This document shows, piece after piece, positions 33,910 to 46,236 of a stretch of DNA of 64,000 nucleotides. The notes beneath the pieces were generated by a model. The model made no database searches, was not told the DNA's origin, and was given only the letters and a program-made list of their open reading frames with translations. Source of the DNA: Garcia nutans (taxonomy: Eukaryota; Streptophyta; Magnoliopsida; Malpighiales; Euphorbiaceae); NCBI GenBank assembly GCA_947685225.1, contig CANTUV010000037.1, positions 25,191,001 to 25,255,000 of the forward strand, read 5' to 3'. Within the stretch, counting starts at the first letter, position 1. Each line of letters starts with the position of its first letter. The position numbers were made by a program, and so were the translations under genes.

Positions 33910-35314
33910 AAAATTATGGAAACTTTGAATATAGAACATGATTTTGGTGGAGATTATCTACTTTAATCATGATTTTTCAAGAAAATCAATACAAATCAAA
34001 AGGACTGAGAGAAAGAGTCATAGAAGAGTAATTTTAAAGAGGTTAGTGCTTGTATATCACTTCTTTTGCTATTAATTAAATTATTCTTGATTTTGTTTAA
34101 TTAAAGAAGTTAGTGATTTGATAAAGTGGCGTGATTTGTGAAAGACAGTGTATATATTGAAAGATTTGTAAAGAGTTGGCTATGAAACTTTAATTCTTTG
34201 AACCTAAAACTATTATTTTAGTATATGAAGTGTTTATTTATTGGTTTTTAATTTAAATCATGTTTAAATCAAACATATAAATAATTATGTATTGATTTAG
34301 GGTTATGGGAGAAAAATAAGGTTTTGGAAAGTTTCGGGTTATGAAACTTGTTACCTTGAAAGGAAAATCATATTTGCAATATTTGGGAACGTATTTGTTA
34401 CTTAATTAACTTAAAACCATTTTTAGCAGAATCTTTAAATTAATTAAATGTTGAGTTATATGATTATGGGAGAAAAATGTTTATGGAATTTAATGACTAA
34501 TTGAAGTATATTTGATAATTATGGTGGATTATGTTTGAAGTCAATTGTAGCAAAATTTATTAAATTATATTGTTAAAGTGTACTTACCTAAGAACGAATT
34601 TGAGAAGGAAAGACAAAGGAAAATGCAATGGAAGGAGAATTGAAGTGTGAAAATCAATTTTTAGAAGGAAAAGACTAGCATCAAACCTAAGTGGAATTGA
34701 TGTGTGAATGTTGTATATCATTTGATTGAGTTGCTTATGGAGGTTGATGTTTGAATTCAATGATATTCTTTAAGAGTTGATTTGAGTGGAATTAGTAATT
34801 AATTATTGTTTTAATCATAGAAAGTATATGTAATTAATGAAAGGTGCTTTATAATGTAATTGGCAGAAGATTAATTCATTAGGAAGTGAAATTTAGAAAG
34901 AGGAGAAATTTGAGGAAAGTATTAATAAATGTAATTGGATATTCAAAATGAATGTACTATTAGTGAATAAGTGATTGATAATTGCATGTGATTAGTAAAA
35001 TGTTGGATATAGTTGACAAAATAATAAAATTTGAGAATTTGGGTAAGGAAATTAGAAGGCTAGTGAATCGCTAGTTTTTCAAATTGGTTTGAAAAGAAAG
35101 ATAATGAAAAATAAGAAGAAAAGAAAGGAATGATCAAATAAGTGAAAGTAGTTAAATCTTGTAAATAATGTTAGATATATATAATGTATACCTATTATAT
35201 ACCTAACAGCAACACCACTTGGTGATTTTAGATAATTTGTAAATTGTATATAAAAGTGTTTGATAAGATAAAATATATTGATTGTCAATATTTAGAGAGA
35301 AAGAAGTGGTTACA
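33910..35314 (+). other. AT-rich DNA, probably a decayed gypsy LTR (left part)
   Basis: I see no gene. The sequence is AT-rich with short purine-rich stretches. Together with 37093-39182 it looks like an old + strand Tekay-type LTR, but similarity is weak. It ends at the TTACA copy (35310-35314) of the solo-LTR insertion. Confidence 0.3.
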
Positions 35315-37087
35315 TGATGAGATCATTTTATACCTATTTTTAGTATGGATTTCTATATGTTTTTAGTTAATGTTTCATTTAATTTTGGTTTAAAGTTTGT
35401 TTTAAGTGTTTGTTTTAGGTTAAAATGGAAAAACTCCCTTGGAGGATCAAAACAATGAAGAAAGAGCTTGAATCAAGCAAGACATGGCCAAGCCAAAGCA
35501 AGCTTGGCCGTGTCCCTCAAAAAAATCTCAAGACAGTAGCTGACACTGGCAGGTGACACGCCCAAGACAGTGGCCGTGTCACATGACACAGTCACAAGCT
35601 TGGCCGTGTCCCATGCCTAGCTAAAGGACAAAAGAAAAAAAGAAACAAGCAGCAGCTCACACCTAGGTGACACGCCCAAGCTGACACGGCCACAAGCTTG
35701 GCTGTGTCACCCATTGGAAGCAAAGAAGATAATTAGCAAAATGAAGAAACAGAAAGGGACACACCCACATGACATGGCCAATCCACTGGTCGTGTCTCAT
35801 GACAATGCCAGAAGCTTGGTCATGTCACCTATAGGAAAAGAAGGAAAGAATGGGGCAGAAGGTGACACGGCTAGCAAGCTTGGCCGTGTCCCAAAGCAAA
35901 ACATGAGACACGGCCAAGCCACTCATGGCTTGGCCGTGTCACCCTATAAAAAGATGATTCTTCTGCTCGAGTTTGAGGAACAAGTGGGGGACATCCAATT
36001 ACTTTTGCCAAAAGAAATACAAAACAAATAGAATGTGGGGAACAAGGGAGAGTGGTGTGAGCTGGTGTGAGTTGGAAAGCATGGCTTGGAGCTTTGGAGG
36101 GAGATAAAAAGAGAAGAAGAGGAAGAAGAGAGAGGCTTCTGCAGAGGGTGCTGGCTGGAGGTTTGTGCAGAAAATAGAGAACAGAGGCAGAGAAGAGAGG
36201 TTTGAAAGGAGGAGGCTGTGCATACACATTTTGAGCAAGGAGGGAGTGACACTTTCCTTGACTCTTCATCTTCATCCTCCATTTCCATCCTCTCCAGCAT
36301 CTCCATCTTCCATTGGCAGCTCCTGGAGATTGAAGAAGCTACATTGAAAGGGGTTTTTCTATTTTCTCCTTTTAATTCATTTTAATGTTATTGATGTTGT
36401 TGTTGTATTAAGTGTTTTGAACATGAACTAAATCATTCTCTATCTAGATATTGAAGAACCCTAGCTTATTTGTATAATTGAATGATTTTAATTGATTGAC
36501 TTGTTTTATTCTTATGATGCTTAATGATTATTGCCAATTGATGATAGCATGCTTATTGATTGGTTGCCATTTTCATATTATTGACTTGAGAAAACTTGAT
36601 ATGAATTGATTACTCATAAGGGTTGAGGATTGATTGGGGTGCTAGAGATAGACCTACAAGGTCCTTTGGTTTATAATTCCTTGATCTTAATGCAAGATTT
36701 ATTTAATTGTGTTTTGAGAAGAGATTCCGGCACTCTACTTAGTGATTAGGGATTAATTCACTTGAGAGAGGTTTTAGTCTAAGTTAGAGGAATGCTAATT
36801 CAACTCTATCATGTAATGTAATTGAGGCTAGGGGGATTCAATATCTGGATAGTATCATTATCATCAATCCTTTTTACACAACACACAATTTATCTTTGCT
36901 TTCATTTATTTAAGTTAATTGTCTTTAATTACAAAACATCACAAAAATATTAAATTGCTAAACAACAGTTAAGGTTTGCACTAGTGCTTGGCCTTGTCCT
37001 CAGTGGAACGATAACTCACTCACTACTTTATTACTTGGGCGACCCGTGCACTTGCGGTATTGCTATAGCTCTAGGCGCGACGCACCA
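35315..37087 (+). mobile_element. Solo LTR of a separate LTR family
   Basis: The 1773-bp segment starts TGATGAGATC and ends CGCGACGCACCA, flanked by a perfect 5-bp duplication TTACA (35310-35314 and 37088-37092). The end region (CCTCAGTGGAACGATAACTC, CGACCCGTGCACTTGCGG) resembles Athila/unclassified plant LTR ends. No internal region or second LTR is present, so it is best read as a solo LTR from LTR-LTR recombination. It contains a CACGGCC palindrome array (35540-35940) and a purine-rich tract (36085-36200). The overlapping short open frames at 35714-36347 are not convincing genes. Confidence 0.82.
35540..35940 (+). repeat. CACGGCC palindrome array in the solo LTR
   Basis: It has repeated GACACGGCC / GGCCGTGTC arms. 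The best is a perfect 14-bp stem, GACACGGCCAAGCC (35907-35920) with GGCTTGGCCGTGTC (35927-35940), and a 6-base loop. Another 10-bp stem lies near 35680-35710. Confidence 0.9.
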
Positions 37088-37092
37088 TTACA

Positions 37093-39182
37093 TGTAGAGA
37101 AAACTTAATGAGAAACAATTTAAAGTATACTATGATGCTATTGGGATTAAGACAAAAGACTTTTAAAATATTAAATGTATAAAGAGACTAAGCAATACAT
37201 TAGAAGCAAAATGATAAAGTTTTTAGTGAAAAATGTATAAATTATAGAATGTATATATATACATAAGATATATATAGAGTGTACATAAAATATATACTCT
37301 TAAAATGAAAATGATAATTTATGAGAATCATATATTTGGAAAGAGCAAATTAAGTGAAATTGGAATATTTATTTAGAATTTATTTGCTACAGGTAAACTA
37401 TGAGATTGTGAATTGAGAAAATAAAATTGATATTTCAACAAGGTTAATAAATTATTCTAGCACTTGTATATTCAATATACATTAGCAATTTAAAAAGGAA
37501 TTAATTAAACAAATAAATATAATAAGAGGTGAATGAATAACAAGTGAGTAGTTAGAGTATATATATGTATATACTTGTAATGTTCCTAAAAACAACTTCA
37601 TTGAGACTTAAAGATAATTTATGATATCTATTGAATCAATTGAAGTAAAGCCTATATATTGTATTGTTAAAGTGGAAAAGATTAAAGTTAGTAAGAAAGA
37701 AATGTCTTTATTAAAATTAATATTATAACTGTAAAATTGATTCGAATGAAATTATAAGTGAATTGCTCAAATTATACTTGTGCTAAACCTAGTTATCGAA
37801 TTGAATGGCTAGCCAAGGGTGTTACTGACCACTGGCCATACTAATTGATGTAGGTACAAGTGCTGCAGAGCTTGTGTTGAGTTTTATCTTCTCATCTTAA
37901 ACTCTAAAAGTGGGCATTTAGTTGTTGTTACAGGGCGACTTATATTGACTGATATAGGCATAAGTACTACAGGAGTTATGTTGAGATTTCTTTTCTCATC
38001 TTAAACTCTCAAAGTGGTCATTTACTTGTCATTAGTGATTTGCTATCCAAGTCTAGGATTTGATACTATGTAAATGAGGGTAAAAATTTAAAAAACTTAT
38101 TGAAATACAAAATATATATATTAGAAGAATAAAATAAATTGTAATAATAAGTGAAATTTACTGAAGCTTAACTAGAAGCTCAATTGAGTTGAACATTATG
38201 AGAATGTTCAAAGTGTGATTTAAAAAGAAGTGTTCAAACTGTTAAATCAATAAGTGAAGTTTAATGTAAACATGAGAAATAAATTGTGAATATTAATATA
38301 AATTGTAAGGGAAAAATATAACCTATAAGTGAAAAATATGATTGTAACAAATGTAACATGGGTAATTGCAATGCTTGATAAACAAGACAAATGAACCATA
38401 GTGATATATTCTTTAATTAAATTGAATTTGAAATGTGAAAATACAAATTGTATTAAAAACAATGATGTTTAGTAAATATTTACAATGTAGTTATATTTAA
38501 TTATTTTAAATTGAATGTGAAATTTATTAATATTAAAATAAATTTGATTGAAAGTATTTGATTTATTGATTTATTTTCAAAAATTGAGATTTGTTACCTT
38601 TATTATTTTTTTCTTTAAAATCAAGTAGTAAAATATGTATATATAAGCACCATTAAATAATATGCTTGGTGTGTTAGATTTTTTTTAACATACAGATAAG
38701 ACAGAAAAGAGTAGATTTGACATTTGATGCTTAGAGTTTTAGAGATCAGTTGCAATAGGACAATGTCTTTTATAAACATTGTAAATGTGGATTGCAAAAA
38801 TTGTAAATGTGAATGAAATATTTATATATATATTTTGAGTATGGAGTTATAAGATTTAGTGAACGATTATTAACTCAGATAATGTATTATATATTTATAT
38901 TTATAGATTGATATATATATATGTAATTTATTTTGGTTTGTGTGTTGTATTAGGTTAAATGGAGTTATTGGAGTTATGATTGGTTGAATGGAAAATATAA
39001 GTGTTTTTTAGCATATTGTGTTAAAGTATTGAATATTTGGACAGTGATTATTACAAAGGAAACACTGTGAAAATTTTTAGTTGGATTATTATTAAAGTTT
39101 ACTTAGAATTGGATAATGGATTGTTATAGGATAATTTAGTGTATTGAGTAGTATCTTCTGACAGTTCTCTGTCAGAGAGTGT
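37093..39182 (+). other. AT-rich DNA, probably a decayed gypsy LTR (right part)
   Basis: No gene is visible. Two imperfect copies of an approximately 120-bp unit lie at about 37840-38030 (GATGTAGGTACAAGTGCTGC / GATATAGGCATAAGTACTAC). The end reads GAGTGTTACG, close to the GGGTGTTACA end of Tekay-type LTRs, just before a gag fragment in the opposite orientation. Confidence 0.35.
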
Positions 39183-39698
39183 TACGCAAAAAACTCACAC
39201 TTCTTCTCATCTCTATAATCTTTGGGCATATACTTCTCCTGAAGCTTGGCTAAAAAGTCATTATATCTTAGCAGTGGTGGTCTATCTAAACCATGAGGGA
39301 TAGTCTTCCACCAATCATATACATAAACATCAGCAAAAAGCAATGAAACTGCATAATCAAACTTCTCCTTTGGAGTAGGCTCTAACTGCACAAAGACCAG
39401 CTCAACTCTATTTAAACAGTGCTCGCCTCTGTTGGGTCTATAGTTCCAATGAAATTTATAGCTCCAAACTTCTTAAGCTTATCATACTTTTTGTCTTGCT
39501 GAGGGGAAGGGACATGATGGAAATACTCTCCCATCTGATGAACCTAATCAGGAGGAGGACCATGTGCTGTCAGTCTAACATACTGTGAAGCCTTCCTGGC
39601 ATCATCTGCACTCACTCTCGATTATCACTAGCCCCTTTAATGTTCAAAGTATTACTCTCTGTAATCTCCTCCTCTAATCTATGAGTTCTAGAAGTCAT
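39183..39698 (-). pseudogene. Tekay-type Gag fragment
   Basis: The minus-strand Gag begins at ATG 39698 and is broken early, but the capsid core is readable at 39391-39182: QLEPTPKEKFDYAVSLL, DWWKTIPHGLD, LQEKYMPKDYRDEKK. This is clearly homologous to residues about 113-172 of the polyprotein at 25290-29090. It ends abruptly at 39182, so the rest of the element is lost. Confidence 0.8.
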
Positions 39699-39859
39699 CA
39701 CGACCTTAATTTGAAATCATAAATAAATATTACCACATTAGAGACCAATATAGGTTTTAATGCATATGCTTGTATCTTAAGTCATATCACACTTTAAACA
39801 TTTTTTTTAAAATTCACCTAGGTTAAGAACCTCAAAACTAAGCTCTGATGTAAAATAAA

Positions 39860-41430
39860 TGTAATAGTCTTATACTCTATATACATAAAATACATATATA
39901 GAATACAAGAGTGCTACAAAGTCAAACTATACAAATACTCACATTAAAACCTTAGTATAGAAATAAAAGCTTATTCAAAAATTTAAATATTATATACACA
40001 TAGAGCAAATAAATAATTTTAATTAAAATATAGTTTCGATTAAATTATATAAAAATTTAAAAAAAAATTGCCAGATTTTCATTTATAAAATTGTTATTGC
40101 CAAATATTTAAAATTGAGAATCTTGTAGGAAAAATACACTTCTAAAATTCAATTTTCACAAGCTCTACAACTACTCCAATTTAACCAATCCAAAGCATCA
40201 CAATATCAACCAAATAGTAAGAGACAAAATAATATATATAAATTTAAATAAATATAATATTTACAGAACCTTAATTAGTTTATCAAATATAAATAGTTAT
40301 AATTATAAAACTAGAATGTATTGGATGCCAAAACTATACATGATATGCAACACCAATTAGAATGGTCTTGTGGCAAGAACTTTAAGCTTTCTTAGATTTA
40401 TCAGGGCTTCTTCAAACTGTGACCTTGCCACCTGCACGATAAAATTTGATCATGCTAAATTATACAACTTGGTAATACTTACTTTAGAAATAAATAAATA
40501 ATAAAATGAAAATCTTTATTGTAATAGGATAAACATAAATTCTTCCATTAAATGAATAAATCAATAGTTAAAAAGAATTTCATGAACTTCAACTATAATT
40601 TAAACAATTGCATATATTTAACATTTCAAATCATAACATACTTAAATTATGCCCTTACACAAGTGTCTAAGTCTCAGTAATATTAAATAGGCCCATTACA
40701 ATCTATAAGTCTTGACACTAGAGACAAAGTGTCACAATAACAAAATATCTTGTCTGAAGATATACAAATATCATATCACAAGTCTTCTCGACACCGTAGT
40801 GTCTTGACACAGAAGCATTACAATACTATAGTATTTTGCCCATTGGTGCAAATATAATAATCACGTCATAACACATACATAATCATCGGCATGCCAACTC
40901 AATAGTACCAAACTCAATATTACAAATCAAGAACATGTGTAGGCCATTAAAACATAATAACATTTCCATCAATCTTTCAAAATTTATCTCAAATTATCAT
41001 TTCCATAATTTCCTCACAATTAACTAAAACTCACATAATCAATATATATAATTTTCATAATTCAAATGATCTTTTAAAATACTTTAATCCATTATATAAA
41101 CCACAAGTTCCATAAAGTATTAGTTTTCTTTTTAAAAAACCAAATCAAATCTCACTTTATATTTATATTAGAATTCGTAAAATTTAATATGAATTTCACA
41201 AATCAAGTAACAACTTTAAAAAGAACCAAAGCAAGTTTATATAAAAAATATAACAACTTTAATTAGCTCCAAAAATCGACTCGAACCCTTCCAAAGTCTC
41301 AAAATAAAGAAAGTACTTCTCTACCACCTTGAACCAAGTTGGCCAAAGATTACCTTTAGATCAACAAGGGTTCAATTCGTCAAATAAAAAATTATTCATG
41401 CTTAAGATAATCAAATTAACTATTCATACA
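39860..41430 (-). mobile_element. Tekay-type 5' LTR fragment and degraded PBS
   Basis: On the minus strand the LTR end reads AGACTATTACA (39860), followed by TTTACATCAGAGCTTAG, a decayed tRNA-Met PBS. The double-hairpin motif is present (40434-40455). The 5' start of the LTR is missing; at about 41430 it meets the Tat-type LTR. The exact junction is uncertain. Confidence 0.7.
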
Positions 41431-43602
41431 CAAAGTTAAATAAAAATAAATAAATAAATAAATAAAAATCGGCGACAAAAAAATTCATCGCCAAAGGTGA
41501 ATCAGCCACAGGCCAATTTGCCGCAAGAAATTCCTACGGCGAATTGGCACTGGCCCCAGCCAGCTCGCAATTTTTGCCCACAATTTTCCCAGCCATCGCT
41601 CACAGCTCTCACAATTTCAGCTCGTAGTAATTTTTTCGCCAGCGCAATTTTCCAATGTAGTTTTTTACGAAACCAAATTCTATTTGGTTTTGGTTTCTTT
41701 TCCTATTATGTTTTAATTTCCTTAAAAAATTAGAAGTAGGTTTATGATTTTTCCTATAAATACCACATTAAAACACAGATTTAAGGGACTTTGATCGGAT
41801 CGAAAATTGGTTTTTTACTAAGCTAAACTTAGGACTTCTGACTTGGGAGGAAAAGAGGATAGAAACCCTAAGGAGCAAGAGACATTAGCAATAATCAACC
41901 CATCAAAGGCAGTAACACTACCTTTGTCATTGTTCATTCAGAAACAAATTGCGGAGGAACCAACGAACGAAGGTTTAATTACAAGTCTTTGATTTGATTA
42001 TATTTACAATGTTATTGCCATATTTTCTTTTAAATACTTCTACCATTCGTTTTGATGTTGAGTCGGTAGCTTAAATTATTAAACTTAGCAATATGTTTTA
42101 TAGAATAAATCGTCCATTCATCCAGTAGCCTAAGTCTTTAATCAAAACTTCAAAAACCCTAAATCATCATTTTGTTTCCAAAACTTCAAAAACCCTAAAA
42201 CTATTCTTCTATTTCCAAAACTTCAAAAACCCTAAATTGTTTCTTCTGTTTCCAAAAACTTTAAAACCCTAAATTATTTTCCCCGAACTATTTTCATATA
42301 AACCTTAACTTTTTGTCCAAAATTTCCAAATGTCATCTTAAATCTCTAAACCCTAATCTTCTTTATAACTTCTAAAAATCATAATTATTTTTATAAAACT
42401 ATAAACTATTTTCTTAAATCCTAAGATCAAATATGTTTTCCAAAATATCAAAAACCATAGTTTTCTCAAAACCCAATACAGTAAACCCTAGTTTTCCTAA
42501 ACCCTAAATTCTTAAAGCATCAAAACTTTATGACAAATTCATCAACATCCTAAATCCTAATCCAGTGAATTTAAAAGCCAATCTAGTAAATCTAAACCTT
42601 AAAGCCATAATCCAATAAACCTAAAATCACAATCCAGTAACCGTGAATTACAAACCCTAATGTTTTAAGATTCCAAAACCCTAATTTCATGATGTTACCC
42701 CTAAACACTAATTTGATTAACCAAAAAACCTTACTACTTTCTTAAATTTATAAAACCCTAATCCATTCCAATTTTTCAAAATCTTTACAGTAGCCTAAAT
42801 AATAATAATAATAATTATAAAATCCCAAAACCCTAAATGTTAATTAAAGAACCCTAAATTCTGACATAAGCCTAAATTTGTATCTTTGTTTGCTTTATTT
42901 AATTTTAGATTTGATTATGTAGTTTATTATATGTTTTGATGGTTGATTAATTTAATTTCAATGGTTTATATATTTAATTTATCATGAATGGATATTTTCT
43001 TTATTATTATGATTATTATTTGTTTATTTTAGTATTAAAATTGTAAGAGGTATGTTTCCACTTTGTGGGTACCTCATTAGTTAAATATTATGTAATTTAA
43101 ATTGCTTTTATATTTTGGACCAATGTAAAGGACATGTTTCCACCTTTTGGTGGGTGTCCCATTTAGTTTAGACATGGATGATGTAAGGACATGTTTCCAT
43201 CCTCGGATGGGTGTCCATTTATTTGTTTTGTTTGGAAATTGCTTTGATTTTAATATAATGATGCTTTATTTTAATTGTTGCATGTAATATGGATAATATT
43301 GTTATAATTAAGAATTTTATAGTATTAAGACCTGAAAAGGAGTTCGGTTCCAATGAACTGGGCGTTGTGAGTGTGCTGGGCCATTTCTCACCATCCCCAC
43401 ACGTACCAAACTTTTCGAACCGATTAGGGGGTTGGGGATTCCTTAGGAATCGAGTCATCCACCTCTTTCTTTTTTCCGGCCTGTCCGGGTGGCGACTCCA
43501 TTTTCTCTGGGCTTAGGTCCATGTTCTCTAAGGCCATGAGCCTAAACTATGTTGAAGTCGCAAGAAATATTCCACCGGGAGTGGGGCAAAAATTCCCGCT
43601 CA
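41430..43602 (+). repeat. 5' LTR of the Tat-type element (start truncated)
   Basis: It aligns with 51569-53715 from about 51705 onward. It has an extra approximately 150-bp segment (41490-41670). A TATA box (TATAAATA, 41755-41762) is followed by a long region with many CCCTAAA-like motifs (42150-42870) and three tandem hairpins (43047-43216). It ends CCCGCTCA. Confidence 0.85.
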
Positions 43603-43605
43603 TAG

Positions 43606-43623
43606 TGGCGACTCCACTGGGGA
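43606..43623 (+). promoter_or_regulatory. Primer binding site of the Tat-type element
   Basis: TGGCGACTCCACTGGGGA lies three bases after the LTR. From memory, this site type is used by Ogre/Tat elements and matches a tRNA-Arg 3' end. It is the main marker for the family call, with the Gag. Confidence 0.85.
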
Positions 43624-44768
43624 TAAGAGAAGTTGATTATGTTGGCCTTTTTATTATTCTATTCTTTCTTATAATGATATTATCCATTGCATCATTTAGA
43701 TTGCATCATGTACGTGAGTTAGGATGCCCGTGTTACCCGTGCTGTGTTATGTAAGGGATTCCATGCTTTCACTCAAGGTATGGAGATCGAGCATGGCATA
43801 ACCACTTAGAACCTCATGCCATTTGGTAAATACTTACTATGGGAACCTAAGCCTTTTATCCCAAAGACTAAAGCTCATGTAATTGGCCTAGTTACTTTCC
43901 TTAGGTTTTTGCCCTAAATGCTTGTTGTTTGACTATGGTTAATTTATCTTGGTTTAAATCATGGCTTATTTGGTTTGTTCTTTTTCTAATATGACCTTTT
44001 TTACATTGTGAGCTCAAATAAATTTTTCTTTAAAATCCAAAAACCAAAGCTATTTTCAAAACTTTTCAAGATGGTCTTTGAACATAAAACTTTTCTAAAA
44101 ACTAATCAAAAATTCTTTTCTCATGACTCAAATACAAAGTCAAAAATCCTTTTTTTTAAAAAAAAAAGTCTTTTTACAATGGGCTTTGAAACAAAATTAT
44201 TTTCATCCAACCTTCTTCTCACAAAGAGCTTGTAAATTATTTAGGTCAATTACGAAATACCAAAAATCAATTGTGAGCTTGGTTTATACTAAGAATAATT
44301 AATCATGGGCTTGTTTTTTGCATGAATCATTAGTTACTTTTTTAAATGAGAAATCTATTTATAATAAACCTCTTAATTTAGTTTTAATCCAATATAGCAT
44401 AAAAGCTACTTTAGTTGGTTAAATGGATTAAAACCTAATTAATGGGAATTATCATTAACTGATTTCCATTTTTGAAAATATAACTATTGGTTGAAACGTC
44501 AGAGGGAATTATTCTGTTGGTATTTGGTTAACCATATTACCTAGGAAAAGAGACTCGTCATTCGTGTGTGGAAGTTATAAGGTTGGAAGGAACATCCTAT
44601 TTATCCCTGTTTGTTTATTGTGCATACATGCATACATTTGCATCTCATATCATTAATCCCTTCTGGCTCATAGCCCTGGATTACGATAGTTCAAAAGCTT
44701 ATGACAATCCGACCTAAGCCAGAGATGAAGAATCTAGGAACAACTCAATCACTTGCTCACCAAAAGCA
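43624..44768 (+). other. Leader of the Tat-type element
   Basis: This is non-coding DNA between PBS and gag, colinear with 5823-7021 on the minus strand. The short open frame at 44008-44235 is not conserved in the other copy, so I do not call a gene. Confidence 0.6.
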
Positions 44769-46236
44769 ATGGAGCCCGAACAAATTCAAAGAATGGTGGA
44801 CGATGCCCTCATTGCCAAGATGGAAGAAATAAAAAAGCCTTGGCCGAGACTATAAAGAATCAACTAGCTACAATTTTAGGGAACAATATCGAAGCATCTG
44901 CTAGCACCAAGAACCCAAAGGACAAAGGGAAGGCTAAGGTTGGTGAAGTGGCTTTTGATGATGACAAGGTAGTCGTTGATGATGATGACGACTGAGCTCA
45001 ATACTTCCAAGATCTTCAAGATAAAAAGAAGGAGCCAAAGGTTGTTGACAAGACAACTTTTGAAAAGAATGAAAATTCAAATATTGAGAAGATGATTGCT
45101 AATTTAGAAAAAAAAATTGAGAAGAAGCTGAAAACCGAAGAGATGTCCGAGATCGACAAACTATTTGAACAAGATGAGGAGGTCTCTTATAAGTTCAAGA
45201 TGCCTTCCTTCGCTAGGTACAATGGTATTAGAAATCATCATCTCCATGTGAAGCGGTACATCACTGCTATGCAGTCTGCCCGACCTGCTAAAGCTCAAAC
45301 TCTAAGATATTTCATGCTCTCATTGGACCCTATTGTCCAAAATTGGTTCAACACATTAGAGGAAAGTACTCAAAAAGATTGGGACATATTGTACAAGGCT
45401 TTCATCCAGCAATATGGGTACAATGTCGAGCTGGAAGTTACCTTTATGGAAGTTGAGTCCATTAGACAAAGGCCAAACGAGAATTTTGTGGACTATGTCA
45501 AAAGATGGAGAAATAAGGCTGCTTTGCTCAAGAAGAGGCCCGATGAATTTGATCAAATAAGGATGATTGTGAGAGGAGTGTTGCCTAATCTTCGTGAAAG
45601 GATGACTCATACACTCATCCATGATTTCAAAGATCTTCTCCAAGGTAGTTTGCAAATTGAAGAATGGGAAAGGGAGAAGAATTGCTTTTCAATAAGAAGG
45701 AATGAGAAAGGGAACTACCAGTCTAGAAATCAAAGCACGCAAAAAGATGTTGATGTTAATACAACTAGTCAAGGAATAAAAGGCAATTTTCAGAATTGGG
45801 GAAACCACTATCTTGGTTCCTCAATAAGCTACAAAAGAAGGGATTGTTACAACCCTTGACTCCTTGACCTTTGCCAAATCCTTTACTCCCAAAATTTGAT
45901 ACTAAGGCTTTTTATCAATTTCATCATACTCAAGGACATGAGACCGATAGATGTACTCGATTGAGGCATGAGATCCAAGATCTAATCGACAATGGTAAAT
46001 TGCCTTAGCCTGATAAGCACAACGCTAAGAATAATCCTCTACCTAAATTTAGAATGGCGCCACCGCTTACAACCTTCATGAAGAGTTTTATATTGGCATC
46101 CTGTGATGATATGGATAGAGAAGCTGCTAAAGATGATGTGCTCCTAAGCAAGCTTGGACTAACTGTGGATGATGAAGCAATGATCCTTGATGATGAAAAA
46201 AAAATCCTTGCCTCCAACTCAACAAACTTTCCGTAG
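44769..46236 (+). pseudogene. Tat/Ogre-type Gag remnant
   Basis: The likely start is ATG 44769 (MEPEQIQRMVDDAL). A frameshift near 44830 moves reading to another frame, which reaches an Asp run and TGA at 44993-44995, then continues in that frame into the open segment 45092-45859. That segment holds the Gag core: FARYNGIRNHHLHVKRYI, WFNTLEESTQKDWDILYKAF, QQYGYNVELE, NENFVDYVKRWRNKAAL and GVLPNLRERMTH. Another frameshift near 45800 leads to the Cys/His-type segment (QFHHTQGHETDR...LRHEIQDLID) and the final part ending at 46236. It is homologous to the gag at 4400-5822. No protease follows. Confidence 0.82.

Noticed and set aside
35714..36347. Several overlapping frames on both strands, up to 134 codons
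   Set aside because: They lie in a purine-rich part of a solo LTR, overlap one another and show no domain.
39150..39180. 8-bp hairpin TCTGACAG/CTGTCAGA as a terminator
   Set aside because: A single short palindrome at a junction of plant repeats; no transcript context supports a terminator.
42150..42870. Interstitial telomere
   Set aside because: CCCTAAA-like motifs are irregularly spaced and never in perfect tandem runs; they recur in both LTRs of one element.
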